DNA from: Kudoa neothunni
Lineage: Eukaryota > Cnidaria
DNA length: 64,000 nucleotides
NCBI GenBank assembly: GCA_964304625.1
Contig: OZ199838.1
Location: 16,802,001-16,866,000, forward strand
Reading direction: 5' to 3'
Notes under the pieces: model-generated
The model's input: the letters and a program-made list of their open reading frames with translations, nothing else
The model's database searches: none
Told to the model about the DNA's origin: nothing
In this document: positions 14,206 through 27,886 of the stretch, in pieces
Layout: every line of letters starts with the position of its first letter
How positions within the stretch are numbered: position 1 is the first letter of the stretch
Position numbers and translations under genes: made by a program

Positions 14206-14346
14206 TATATTTTTATCCAAATATATTTAAATATATATTGGTTGTTATTATATTATTGAACAGTTTTTATGCGCAATTTAATCTAAGTTAATTAAAATGA
14301 GTCTCATTAATTGCAATAGTTCTCACTTTGATCGGGAAACCCTATA

Positions 14347-15035
14347 AATGAAGTAATGGAAGCGGCGCACAGTCTGCTGGTCATTTAGGCGTAGATAAAG
14401 CATTGAAAAAGTTCCAACCAATTTGTTATTGGTCTTCTCAGCGGATAGACGTATTGAACTGGTGCAAATCTTGCAACACATGTGGAAAGCAGAATCGATT
14501 GAACAGGACTTACAAAACAGTTGATGTTATCGACGAAGTCAAAGAACCGTTGGAAAGAGTTGGTATCGATGTAGTAGGACCATTGTCAACAACAGAAAGA
14601 GGTAACCGATTCATTCTTGTGGTCATGGATTACTACACAAAATTTTGCGAAGCATATCCTATGGTGGATCAATCAGCTAAGACGTTAACAGATATTCTCA
14701 TCTCTCAATTCTTCTGTCGATATGGGATTCCCAAAAAGATACATTCAGACAGGGGTGGCTGTTTTGAATCTGAGGTGTTCAATGAGGTCCTCACGAAATT
14801 GGGAGTCGAAAAGACGAGAACCACTGCTTATTATCCCCAGTCGAATGGAATGGTTGAACGCTTCAATAGAACCCTGATTGACTGTTTGGTAAAAGTTTGC
14901 AGCGATAGAAATAATTGGGACGATGATATATTCTACGTCTTATGGGCCTATAGATCTGCAGTGCATGAGAAGACTGGCGTCTCTCCTAATCTTATGATGT
15001 TTGGACGTGAACATAGAAATCCATTCGAAACTTAA
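14347..15035 (+). pseudogene. Gypsy integrase
   Basis: After the mariner junction comes the HHCC zinc finger (AGHLG, WCKSCNTC), with a one-base shift near 14378. The catalytic core follows, with Asp in GIDVVGP, Asp in IHSDRGG and Glu in NGMVERFN, the DDE triad of retroviral-type integrases. A frame break after NPFET separates the core from the C-terminal region, which is readable in pieces to about 15385. It is the distal half of the same pol as the sequence at 7.6-9.57 kb. Confidence 0.92.
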
Positions 15036-15437
15036 ATTTGGTGAAAATATAAATGTGCCAAATCGTACTAGAAGGTTTGTGTATAATTTCAATAACAGTT
15101 AAAAATATGCGAATAAGAAAATAAAATCTGAAAACGAAGTTCAAGTTAAAAATAACAAGTGTAACTTGTTTGGTCCATCCTCCTACAGCATTGGAGATAG
15201 AGTTTATGTTAAGAAAGTGATTAGAAAGAATAAATTAATTATAAAATTTATTCTATCGATGTTGATGGAGACGTAGAAACAATAAATTATGACAAACTTA
15301 AACCCTATTCCAGGTTTCAACATAATGGATATTATAATAACGAATCTCAATCAAATTTAAAGAGAACTAAGAAGAAACCAGTTTAGCTTCGTGACCATTT
15401 TCTTGGTTTGACACGAAAACAATAAAGAGTGAGGGAG

Positions 15438-16214
15438 TGTGATAATTATCGGCGATGTCGTTAATCTTTTGATGGGCTATTAGGAGGTCGGCAGGAAACC
15501 CTGTTGGTTTTAGTTAGTGGCCTACTGTTGGTTATTTGTTGAAAATTTTGTTATTCTATGCAAATGAACCAAAAATTTCTGGAAAGTTTTAACTTCCTTG
15601 TAATATTTGATTTTATAGAAAGGAGGTTTAATCTTTGAAAGAAGAATACACAAAGTATGAATTTAATATAAAATCAGCTGATATGAATGAACGAAAAATG
15701 CTTAAAATTGAGTCCTGACAGACCCCGCATCGTCCCCGGAAGGTTACAAATTAACATCTTTAGTTCTTCATTCCGTCAAAAACAGCGTCATGAATCTCGT
15801 GGTAATCTAGCCTTCATTAGGGAAGACTTGCGAGTATACAGTAGGTAACCGATTTTCCGTAATCCCCTTGGGACCGCCAAGAAAGTGCGGGAAATAGGTC
15901 ACGATGAGGACTTTAAAAAATCGGGAGTGTAGGGATTAAGTCAACGTGTTAACAAAGGTTGTGTGGTTCGTTCATTTTGGATTTTTTTAATCAATGTTAG
16001 GAGAAATTTTCTTATAAAAAGTCAGCAGTGCATTATTTTTTGGAATCAACTATTTTATTTCTTTTAAAATATCAGCTAAACTACAGTACTTCAAAATCTG
16101 TGTACGAACTTCGGACTGTGTTGCATACAAAATCGGAAATAAAGTCGTTTCCTACAATTCGTCCATTTAATTCATTTCTTTTTCAAAAATTTTTTCATTT
16201 TTGATCTTATCACA
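15438..16214 (+). repeat. 3' LTR of the gypsy element
   Basis: The 777-bp segment begins TGTGATAA and ends TTATCACA, perfect 8-base inverted ends, immediately after a purine-rich primer tract. The stretch 15745-15850 matches a dispersed repeat also found near 51.9 kb. No second LTR was found, so the length cannot be cross-checked. Confidence 0.82.
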
Positions 16215-17520
16215 AAAAATTAAATTATGTAGCCAAATTCAACTCAACAAGAATTAACCTATTAACTGGAAATAAATTTTAAGTCGAGCTCATTAGGATT
16301 CACGTGGAATCTCTATGTTGTTGATAAATACATCGCAAAAATTATTATTTCTCTATAATTTTAACAAATTCAAAGTCATTAATTGTTCACTGATTTTTTT
16401 ATTTATATCTGTTAGTAATAAGTGCGTATACGTTAAATCTTGTGACTTTGTATTTGAAAAACAGAACTTTTTGATTTATTCTGTTAAAAATTAGAAAAAA
16501 GATGTTTCAATTTAACGATGGCGAAATTCAATGTGGTTTTTAGTTTATAAATTTTTCCGGGTAATTTATTCATAATTTAAAAAATTTTTATATTAATATT
16601 TGTTCCAAAATTCAAACATGAAAATTTTTAATTTATTTTATTAAGTTATCTTTTATTTATATGCATTAAGTAACCAAAACAAAAATATTCAATAATTATT
16701 TTTGAATTAGACTTAATTTTAAAGTAGAGCAATCGTCACAAATCAAAATATACGATTTTTAATTATTTATGTAAAATCAACTATGAATATCAACAAGTCG
16801 ATAAACATTTTTTCATGATTAATCTTAACAATATAAGAATGGTGTAGAACCTAAAAATGAACGTTTGTTACTTAGTTTTTGAATATAAAGTGAAATATTA
16901 CGTCATATTTTATAACACATTTCAACACATAATCACCCTCGAAATTTACCCTCAATTTTTTCAAGGCCTAGCCACGACTGATTTTTCGCATTTTTTTATG
17001 CGCGCCACAGGGAAAAATTAAGTTTGTCCCCGCAAATTTATACAACACTATTATTCTACCCTCATTTTATTAAATTTATATTATTAAATAATATATTACA
17101 TTCAGTTTACAGTATAATTAAGGGCCATTATTAACCAATCTAAATTATAGGATGTGCGACATGTACCCTAAGGAAAAAAAGAATTCTCGTATTTCTCTTA
17201 ACATAGAATTCCTTCAGTAAATACACGAAATTGCATAATAAAGTAGCCAGTAGATGTTTGTAAATGGGATTTGTATCCATGCGAAAGTCCTAATTATCGT
17301 AAAGCAATATGTACGTACATTATACAAATTTTCCATCCAACTAAAAGAAAATTATTTTTCTTGCGTGCTCACCAGTGCAAACATAGGATTAAAGGTGGAA
17401 AATGTGCGAAAAAACAGGGATAAAAACGTTTATTGTAAGATATCGAAATGTAAAAAAAATCGGTTAACTACTGTACGAGGTTAATAAAACAAAGATACAT
17501 AATATAGACAATTAATCAAT
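16215..17520. other. AT-rich intergenic region
   Basis: No gene or transposon end recognised between the gypsy LTR and the dispersed-repeat copy. Confidence 0.5.
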
Positions 17521-17800
17521 ATTATATTAGGTTTAATCAAAAAAGGGTATATATGATTATTAATTGTTATAAAATTATTCATTTCCTTTTGTATCTTTAC
17601 GATATTAATCCTCATGTAAAAATAAATTATATCGTAAAATCTCAGTTTGGACTTCAAAGTGCGTCATACGCCCACTTATCTCACCATTATCCGTGTCACA
17701 CCAATAACACCAATAAGCAGGATTTTCCGTGCCCACCAAAATTTTTTCACATCCACCGGTGGGAAACACTGTACTATTGTTAAATCAATTTCATCTTTAG
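17520..17800 (+). repeat. Dispersed repeat, partial copy
   Basis: Shares blocks in the same order with 52020-52360: ATTATATTAGGTT, AATCAAAAAAGG, GACTTCAAAGT, the TTATCCGTGTCACACCAAT type block, and a GGGAAACACTGT block. A related but more diverged stretch lies at 28410-28520. Non-coding; family unknown. Confidence 0.6.
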
Positions 17801-18520
17801 ATTTCAAATTTTTTAATATCTTCGCCAACCAAGGAATTATTGAACGCTTGCAAATAAGTCAATAATACTGGAGTATAGTCATAAATTATACCTTTTTAAA
17901 CTATCAATTCTTGGAATTTCTTTCGGATAATTCATATGATTTTTTCTAAGGTGCGAAATAAACATTGTTTTGGCAACCTTGTTTGTAACAAGAATAGAGA
18001 AGAATTGAGAAGAATTTCAAACAGAACAGCCGCACAGTCGGAATAACGCGATCAATAGTCTTTTTGACTGAAGGGTGAATCAAATATGAGAAACATGATA
18101 TTCGAATAACATCCTTATGTTTCAATGAAATATTTTTACATCCTTTATGTAAAAAAAAAGATCCTGATACTATTGATAAAAGATTCCTCCAACTAAGTTT
18201 AAATCTCACCTAAGCATGGATATATAGCTTGCAATAAAAACTTATTTACAATCGGCTAAAATAATGAAGTCCCAAATAAACGTTTGTCTTTTATAGTTTG
18301 ATCTATGATAAAAGCAAACGAAAACACCCATCGATTATTAATGAATATCAAACATTTCTTGATTTTTATGATCTCTAAATAACGAATCGGGCCAAAAAAG
18401 ACGTCCTTTGACGATTCTATTATTGTGCAATGTTTCAATGATGCAACATGTTCTTACATGTGGCTTTGTTTTGTGAATAACTTTAATTTTCAGTATCTGT
18501 ATACAAATTCATTTAAACAA
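17801..18520. other. AT-rich intergenic region before MULE 2
   Basis: No gene, RNA or transposon end recognised between the dispersed-repeat copy and the target duplication of the second MULE. Confidence 0.45.
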
Positions 18521-18529
18521 ATTTCTAAA

Positions 18530-21287
18530 GGTAGTGGCTATATCTCAGGTAATCAATATCTCTAAAACTACTCAATATTGTTTGCCCATATTCCATATAC
18601 CATATAATGTTTATCTAACTGAATATTTTGTAAATTTTTGAAAAATTAAAAAAAAATATTTTTTCTTTGTGTGACCATACACAAGTCCAACAGCAGCTGG
18701 GCACGATTTTTTATTTTTTTAATATAATTTCATCAATTATCATCATTATACACAAAATATAGAAATAATAATAATGTTTGTCTTTTTTTTAAGAAATTAA
18801 TATTCTTCACGTTATATGAAATAAAACAGCTTTCATATGACACATGTAGAGGATTATTCTCAAAATCAAAATTAAATTTTTTTATATATTTAATATTAAA
18901 ATTATAATTTTATTTCTTTTTCTTTATAATTCCGATTGCGGTTAAACGACTTCCTCAAGGTCGACCAATCGATTTAACTTTAGAAGGAATCACTAGATCT
19001 AAACAAAAATTAGCATAATTTTTTTAGGTTTAATCTTTTAATCGAGGTTCTTCTACGATGGCGTTTGATTGATCGTTACAATCAATTTGTTCTTCTAGAG
19101 GACCAAAATCATCACCGGAATTAAGTTTTGGTATTTTGGTAGGTGAGAGTTCTATTAAATTTATCGATGACTCCTAATTTTTATTAGTTAAAGTCAAATT
19201 ATAAATTTTATACGTTTTCTTGAAATTCAGTTTCATCTTTAACTATATAAAATTTAACATATCATTTATAAACAAAAATCACATGTATCAAGGAACTGAT
19301 CGATAACCATGACATCGTGACATCTAATTATTTTTTCCATCGATCATTGTATAATGTTTCACAGAATAACGGGAGTTTTTCTGATAACCTGTAACTTAGA
19401 ATATGGCGACATGGTAATGAAAATAAGCGACAAAATAAACAATGACACGTTGATCGACTTGTGGTTTCATTTGAGTTAGAGGATAATGCAGCATTGTCCA
19501 AGAATTTATGTTCTTTTTGAAGTATGATAAATGCATACTTCGTCAGACATTCTTTATAGTGTAGAACCTGCTTGTTGTTGAGAATATCGTTTGATTCATA
19601 ATACAGTTGATTAATTGAAGAAACTTCCCTTTCAATTCTAAGTGAACTTAGAATTAAAAAAAAACCTTGGATGAAGTTGGCCAACGAGCTGAATTTTTGG
19701 ACAACACTTTTAATTTTGGAATTTATTACCTCAAGGCGATTATTGGTTTCGTTGTCGTAAAAATTTTTCGTGTTGCTAATACCAATAACCCATTCATTGT
19801 ATATTCCTTCCCAATTTCTTTTGAAATATTTACTTAATTTGGGACTTTTAAAATCGTGAATCCGGTCAACGTAATGTAAATATTTATTGTAATCAGTCGG
19901 GTACATCATTTTTTGTAAACAACTTAAAATCTCTTGTCTTTTAGTAGAAGATATTTCAAATTTGTAAACGGTGATATGTCTTTGAAAAATTTGATTCACA
20001 TGAAATTTACATAAAATGAATGATGATTGTGGAAAACTTAATTTGAGACATTTTCTTAGCTTTTCATCCTTTTCTGTAACAATGGTATGTAAAATTTTTG
20101 ATAAGTTTGGTATAAATTCTGCCAAAGTATTACAAAACCATTGGATGGAATTTTCCATCTCTTCGTAGAGAATGCAGGCACTCGAAATGTGAGTCAAACC
20201 AAAAGAATACTCCCCAGCAGATACGAATAACGGGGCTCTAAAATTATAAAATTATTCATCCATTTTCAAAAGTTACCTTGAATTAAGGAGTTTATAAGTT
20301 GCATCAATGAACATAACATCAGGATAAAATTCCAAAAATGATTTTATTATGTCGTCAGCGAAAAAATTCCATTAACGACTTTATGATTATCATATAAAAT
20401 CCTAGCGTAACATTTGAAACCTTCTTTCAACATTTTCTCTATTACACATAGGTTATCACAGAATGAGTCTTCGTTTGCTCTAATATTGTGGATGGATTTC
20501 AAACGGATGTTTTTTACCCGTTTCGTTGTAAATTTTATTTTGAATTAATTTTTTATTGGCCCTAAGGTGAATTAATTCTACGAGATTTGGGTCATTTAGG
20601 TCAACTTTTCGTTGTTTTGGGAGATTTCGATATAGCACTGCACTTAAATCATGATTATGTTCTAATATACTAGAACGTACTTCAAGTGCTACACCATCAA
20701 CAGAGGTCCTAAGAGATAAAACCAAGGGGCAGTTTCCCTTTAATGCTGGTTTGTTTCTAATTCCATCGGATTTTGTTTTATTCTTGCCACTGAAAATACA
20801 ATGATATGTAATTTCATAATACCGCAGAGATTGGTTAATTGATTTTGTAATTCTATTTCGAATATTCGAAATAGTCCTCGCTTGATATTTATAAAGATTG
20901 CAAAAGTTTGATTCTTCGTAATTTTTTATAGCATTATCGAGTTCATCGAAGTAATGAAATCGTTTTCCAATTGCAAACAAATTTGAACTCATCCTGTGCC
21001 ACGCTAATTAGAAAGAGAAATTGCGCTCTCAAGTTATACATAACTCAGAAATTTATTATTATTTCTATATTTTGTGTATAATGATGATAATTGATGAAAT
21101 TATATTAAAAAAATAAAAAATCGTGCCCAGCTGCTGTTGGACTTGTGTATGGTCACACAAAGAAAAAATAATTTTTCAAAAATTTACAAAAAATTAAGTT
21201 AGATAAACATCAGATGGTATATAGAATATGGGCAAACAATATTGAGTAGTTTTAGAGATATTGATTACCTGAGATATAGCCACGTTC
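18530..21287 (-). mobile_element. MULE DNA transposon 2, complete ends
   Basis: Long terminal inverted repeats of about 250 bases (18530-18780 and 21040-21287) share GTGGCTATATCTCAGG and a CAACAGCAGCTGGGCACG block. The 9-mer ATTTCTAAA at 18521-18529 and 21288-21296 is a perfect target duplication. The element is 2,758 bp and encodes a transposase on the minus strand. It belongs to the same family as MULE 1 but is clearly a different subfamily by TIR length and sequence. Confidence 0.95.
18900..20992 (-). pseudogene. MULE transposase 2 (ZSWIM-like), nearly readable
   Basis: The start MSSNLFAIG at 20992 opens an FAR1/FLYWCH-like DNA-binding block to about 20490. A one-base shift follows near 20485. 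The middle part has the first Asp (FIDATYKLL), then a short intron (about 20236-20274) at exactly the position seen in MULE 1. The block 20197-19328 carries the second Asp (VTEKDEKLRKCL), the NNRLEVIN Glu and a complete SWIM zinc finger (CHCLFCRLFSLPCRHI). Terminal exons near 19170-18900 give an acidic stretch and a GRP...LTAIG tail with a stop. At least one shift and one stop indicate a recently inactivated copy. Confidence 0.86.
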
Positions 21288-21296
21288 ATTTCTAAA

Positions 21297-22400
21297 TTAA
21301 CTCACTTCTCAATATAATTCTCAAAATCGCATCCATTATGCCAGCGATTCCCGATTCATTTTAGTTTCCGGACCCTTACCACTTACAAGGAAAATTCCGC
21401 ATCTCTTCTCAAAAAAGGGAGTTAAAATGGATTTATTCTTAGGTGGGGGAAATATTTGTATTAAAATAACATTTAAGGAAAAAAGTCCATTTTAACAAGA
21501 AAACAAATGTGAATAAAGTAAACAATACGAACAAAAAAAATTAGATGTTTTGAATTTTTTTTCTTGTTTATTTTGGACAATAATTCGGTCAAAATGGGAC
21601 CATTTATCAGATAAAGTTATAAATAAATCATAATTTGTAAAGGCGCATCTTTTGCTAATATTTTTTTGAAAAATATCAGATATGAATCGTTGAGATTCGG
21701 CGAAATTTTGGATTTTGTAGTTTTTTTGTTTAATTACAAATTTCAAAATTTATTGAGTTAATTAAACATGTGACCCAATCTCGAATGCAAATTGATTTTA
21801 ATTTAAAATAATTTAACCAAAAAATCTAAATAACGTAACTTTGATACTAATTTGGATTTAATTTTTACTTGCCATATAGTTTAATTAAAAATAATAGATA
21901 ATACAATTTTTAATAATTCAGCCCACTTTAAAACCTTTTATACGTTGTTTACCTTCCCCATTATAAAGTAAATACCTCATAATTTTGTACGTTTTGCCAT
22001 TTAAAATTTAAACTAATAAATTTATTTACGAATGAAAAAGGAATAAGTTATCATTTTTATTGCATATATTAATAAATAGTAAATAGTAGGTTGAAAGCAT
22101 AAATTAATTTTCAACAAAATTCATCAAATGACTATTCATTTAACAGACTTATTTCAGCTTCGATTGCGCACGAATCACTCATGATATATTGTGGAGAGAG
22201 ATTCTGATTACTTGGAATCAATACATTATATACAAAGCATGCTTAGCCGTACAATTTCTTCGTTGACTCTAGACGTGGGTCTCGGCTCCCCAGTTACTGC
22301 CTCACCAATGGGGAAGCCCTGCTTCATATCCATTCTTATTAACTCGTCCTTTCCTAACCAGCTCGAAAAATAAACGTCGAACCACCCTGATAGAATCAAC
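21297..22400. other. AT-rich intergenic region
   Basis: Low-complexity A/T sequence without recognisable genes, up to the SINE-like unit. Confidence 0.5.
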
Positions 22401-22900
22401 GGTTTATGTGCCTGGACGATATGGCATAGTGGTGTTAGATATGGCTTGTGCAGCATGAGGTTGCGAATTCGAATCCTACTCCTGGCGTTCTATATTCTTA
22501 TTCCAAAATTGAATAGAAAGACTGTAGTAGTAGCAGCAGCAGCAGCAGGGATTTACGATTTATCGCAGTCTTGCTTGCAATTGGAAGGGTAGATCTCTGA
22601 CGCTCATAAACTCCAGGGTACAAGAACGAAATAAAACCCAGTAGGGGGTTTCCATAGGGCCAACACGCTCATTCAGACGACTTTCCCAGACTAATTGTGG
22701 GTTAGTCCACGGTATGGTTAGGAATGGTGGTTGCTCCAAAAACGAGGATGTTTAATGGGTAAAAATCCCACGTTATTGCATGAACGTGAATCGCCTAAAT
22801 ATGACGCTGCGGTGTCTCCAACGTAAATGAAGAAGGCCTAACTTCACATCCTAACAAGTCGCGCCATGGATTTAACCTTATGAACAAAAAAGGACGGTTT
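22400..22900 (+). repeat. tRNA-derived SINE-like element
   Basis: The head at 22410-22486 looks like a tRNA: 6 of 7 acceptor pairs between GCCTGGA and TCCTGGC, an A-box-like TGGCATAGTGG and a B-box-like TTCGAATCC. A TTGTGCA loop resembles a His anticodon loop. An AGT/AGC triplet repeat (about 22525-22548) and about 350 bases of GC-richer unique sequence follow. This layout (tRNA head, body, A-rich tail near 22888-22920) is that of a SINE. A functional tRNA is unlikely because the stems are imperfect. Confidence 0.6.
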
Positions 22901-23407
22901 TAATCCTTCGAAATAAAAAATTTCATGCTCTAATCATACGTTAACTTTTTGATTGTTTACCAATTTCTCAATATTATTGAAAGTTTCATGTTGCTCAATA
23001 ATTGTACATATAATTTATATATGGGTTTCAGTTTCATTCAGACCAGACTACTAACGGATTAAACCATTTTATCCATCCTCGCATTACTTTATTTAATTAG
23101 TAACTGAAAATTTATACATCTATTTGTTAGAATGTTCAACTTTAAGGTACATTATATTAAGGGATTAATAAAATTTTACAATATTCCCTCATATTTCGGA
23201 ATTATTTTAACAGAATAAATTAATCCACTAATAGCTAAACATTTTAAGACGACCAACAGAAAAAGTAGCAATCCTGCATTAGTTTTAGCTAAAACGGAAA
23301 AAAGTGATATAAGAGTCGGAGAACCAAGTAAAAACGGTTATAAATCCTACCAAAAAATAATGTGATAGGTAACGATAAACCTCAAACAACGTTAAAACAT
23401 GTATCGG
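22901..23407. other. 3' flank of the CDK gene
   Basis: AT-rich sequence downstream of the minus-strand CDK gene. No other gene recognised. Confidence 0.5.
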
Positions 23408-24928
<1,521 letters not shown>

Positions 24929-27252
24929 GTTCTGTTGCTCTCTATTCAAAAGTAAGTTGATACAATAACAGTTTGGATACAAATGATAGAAAAGACAAAA
25001 GATATTTTATCTCCAAGCGATCACTGCGAAAATGCCGCCTTATAACAACTGCGTGCGCGTAATGCTTTTACGCAGTTATACAACAATTCCATTTTTCGTA
25101 TTTGTTTCACACAATCGCACAGTATCATTTCCCATATCTAAACCTCAAGATAAAATGTTCATGCTAAAAAATTATGTAGTGTTAGTTTCACTTAAAAATG
25201 TTGGGAATTCAAGGTTCACAGGCATTTTTCATTAGAGTAAAATAAGGCTTATTTTACAGTGAGATATGGGAAGGGATTTCACGTTCTTAAAGCGCCACCA
25301 TAAGTAGTAGATTTATTTTTAATCATTGCGTATGTTCCTTTTTTAATTTGATTGTTTATATGAAATTGTGTTGATTCATGTCCATTACGAATTAGAAAAT
25401 ACAATTTTAGTGTAATTTTATTTTGATTACGTCAGAAAAAAATGCAAACTAATGAAGCAGATCGTTTCCACGTGTCCAATTACATTGGGTATAATTCTAA
25501 ACAGGAGTTAGTTGTATTTTTATGCGAGTTTTTCCTTTCTAACCGCTTTTAATATATTTCTAAATTCAACTGGATAAATTAAATTTTAGAGGGGTAAATA
25601 ATGTAGTTGATCAACAATCATAAATGTCAATATTTTTTGTAATAAAATTAGTGCATATGGAAAATAACATTATATTTCGTAGAATACTGGTGACGGTGAT
25701 GCTCTCATCAATGAAATAAGGGACATAAAATAAAAAATAAAAAAGGGCAGGATTTTTAGTTTTTAACGATAAAATTATTATTTTTGATTTTTACAAAGAT
25801 TCTAGCATGCAATTTCCAGAAAATACCATAAGTTCTCGCCCCTAATTATTATTTAAAACTATTCGGGAATTTTCACATAATATTCATAAATTCCTGCAAG
25901 AGTTGAAATCATTGTACTGTAGACGCCTACCGCTCGTTCGTAATCCCCACGGGGATTGGAAAAATGTACGGGAACATGGTCCCAGGTCAATTTTCACACC
26001 CTAGCGCATGCACAATATTTTTAATAAAATAAATATCGCGACTCACGTTATTGATTAAACTTGTATTATTTAGGTTTTATTAGTTATTAATTTTTCCCAT
26101 TTTTGAAATACAGTCAAATCTCGAATAAAATAATGATTTCGTTTTTTCTAATTAGCATACCGTGCAACGTCGAAATAATAGATAACGTAAAGTGGTGAAT
26201 ATTAGTAGCCATGGCACCTCTCGATGACGAATAATCAAAATATATGATTATTTAATATATTTCTCATGTATTTTTGTAATTATATGATTTTTTCGTAGCT
26301 CTTTTTTCTGTAATTGCGATTTATATGTACAATGTAGTCAAAATTACTTAAAATTAAAAACATTTTCATTTATTTGACGCATAATATTATAGAAAAAAAT
26401 ATTATACATCTTTATAAAAATTAATGAAGCATAAATATGCGTTTCGTTAAAAGTACGAACAAGTCGACAGTAAGAAAAATTGATCACCCACCGAATGTAG
26501 TTATACTAAATAAAAACTGCTCCTTAAACGAATACGCCGATTGACCAAATTTACATCCAAAATTCATCTGAAACCTATGAGAAAAAGACTGGGTACAAGA
26601 TCGAATATCAGTGATCGCGCCATTTTCGAAAATGATTGTTAATCTCTAATAGACCAAGTAAGCCAAGTACACTTGAAAAATGAGGTTTTGATTAAAAATG
26701 ATAATGAGTTTAGAAATGATAGGGTAGGTAACCCCCTTGTGAACGACAAGAAAGTGAGTACTAAACGTTGCAGCCGATAGTACACAATTGAAATACGCGT
26801 GTGGTTATTTTTACTTTCTTTATTTTTCACAATGAGTAATACAACTTATATTTAGATAAGAACATCTAAAAGTACATTATTCACAATATTTGAATGAAAA
26901 ATAGTTTGTAAAATTAGTAAAAATCAATATTTTTTGATAAATATTTATATTCTTTTATATTGGGATAAAATTTAATAGATAATCGATTCTATGAAATTAT
27001 AAATGTTTTTTTATATTTTGACCTTAACAATTTAAAAAAGCTCACCTTACTATTTAATTTGGACACATCGTATACTGTAAAATGTCTAATGACGATTATT
27101 TTTGCGCTTTTAGATAAATTTTGGAATAATTTTCCATTATTTCTAATATTCATACAAAAATGCAACTGCTAAAATTTAAATTCCAACCTCCTTCTCAATA
27201 AGAAAAATAAAATCTATGTGTTTTGGCCAAAAAAGTGCGTATGCGTATATGC
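24929..27252. other. AT-rich intergenic region upstream of CDK
   Basis: Contains the CDK promoter side but no recognisable second gene. Small ORFs here lack known motifs. Confidence 0.5.
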
Positions 27253-27260
27253 GTATAATC

Positions 27261-27495
27261 CAGTGATTCCCAACCGAGTTTCTAAAATTGAACCAAGAAT
27301 ACATAAAATAGCTTAAGAAAAAAACAACTAGAAATCTCATTAGTTATATATTTATATCAGTTATTATTTGTTGTTTTATGATTGAAAAGATAGAAAATGA
27401 ATATGTGGAATTTTTTCTTAGCACTTTAAAAGTATATATATACTGAATTCTTAATACAATTCTCATATTTATTGATTGAAGTTCGATAGACCTAT

Positions 27496-27532
<37 letters not shown>

Positions 27533-27572
27533 TACAAGGGTTCGAAAACGCCCAAAAGGTTGGGAACCAGTG
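27261..27572. mobile_element. hAT-type MITE with 8-bp target duplication
   Basis: Ends CAGTGATTCCCAACC and, inverted, GGTTGGGAACCAGTG. The 8-mer GTATAATC is present at 27253-27260 and 27573-27580. The length of 312 bp and lack of coding sequence fit a non-autonomous hAT element. A (GT)n microsatellite lies inside near the right end. Confidence 0.88.
27498..27531 (+). repeat. (GT)n microsatellite
   Basis: About 17 uninterrupted GT units inside the MITE. Confidence 0.95.
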
Positions 27573-27886
27573 GTATAATCGATTAGTCACGTGATATAAC
27601 AGATTGATAATTTCCTGGTTTAATTCAAAAAAAATTTACAGACTTTTATCTTTTTACAATCATAAAAATATTCTGAAACATATCACCTAATATAAACTTT
27701 AAATGCTTCGAAATTGATGAAAGTGCCTACTATCGGTTACTTACTGTCGAAAGATTAAAAATGCTAGAAATATTAAAAATGATTTCTGAATATAAGAAAA
27801 CGATTAATTAAGTAACAATTCGCGGAGCAATAATGTTTGATTCCGAAAAAATAACCGTGAATATTTTGTTAACAGAAACAGGATTA

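Larger units (their letters stand above)
9575..14344 (+). mobile_element. Tc1/mariner (IS630-type) element, interrupted by a MULE
   Basis: The two ends are inverted repeats of about 40 bases with one mismatch, beginning TAGGGTTTCCCGATC. The TA at 9573-9574 and at 14345-14346 is the target duplication, and this choice restores the gypsy frame exactly. Without the nested MULE and its duplicated 9-mer the element is about 1,463 bp, normal for the superfamily. It encodes one transposase at 13169-14205. The high identity of the ends points to fairly recent insertion. Confidence 0.93.
7500..16214 (+). mobile_element. Ty3/gypsy LTR retrotransposon, 5'-truncated and interrupted
   Basis: From left to right: end of gag with a CCHC zinc knuckle (7609-7660), aspartic protease, reverse transcriptase, RNase H, a split point at 9573, then integrase (14347-15035), a tether-like C-terminal region with multiple stops to about 15385, a purine-rich tract (GAGTGAGGGAG) and a 3' LTR (15438-16214). 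No 5' LTR or complete gag was seen upstream. Several frameshifts and stops break pol, so the copy is defective. Removing the inserted mariner with one TA copy makes the pol reading frame continuous at the junction. Confidence 0.9.

Noticed and set aside
7500-16214. Endogenous retrovirus
   Set aside because: Only gag-end, protease, RT, RNase H and integrase are present; nothing resembling an envelope gene lies between integrase and the LTR, so a Ty3/gypsy retrotransposon is the better label.
22410-22486. Functional tRNA-His gene
   Set aside because: Acceptor and anticodon stems are imperfect and a SINE-like body follows.
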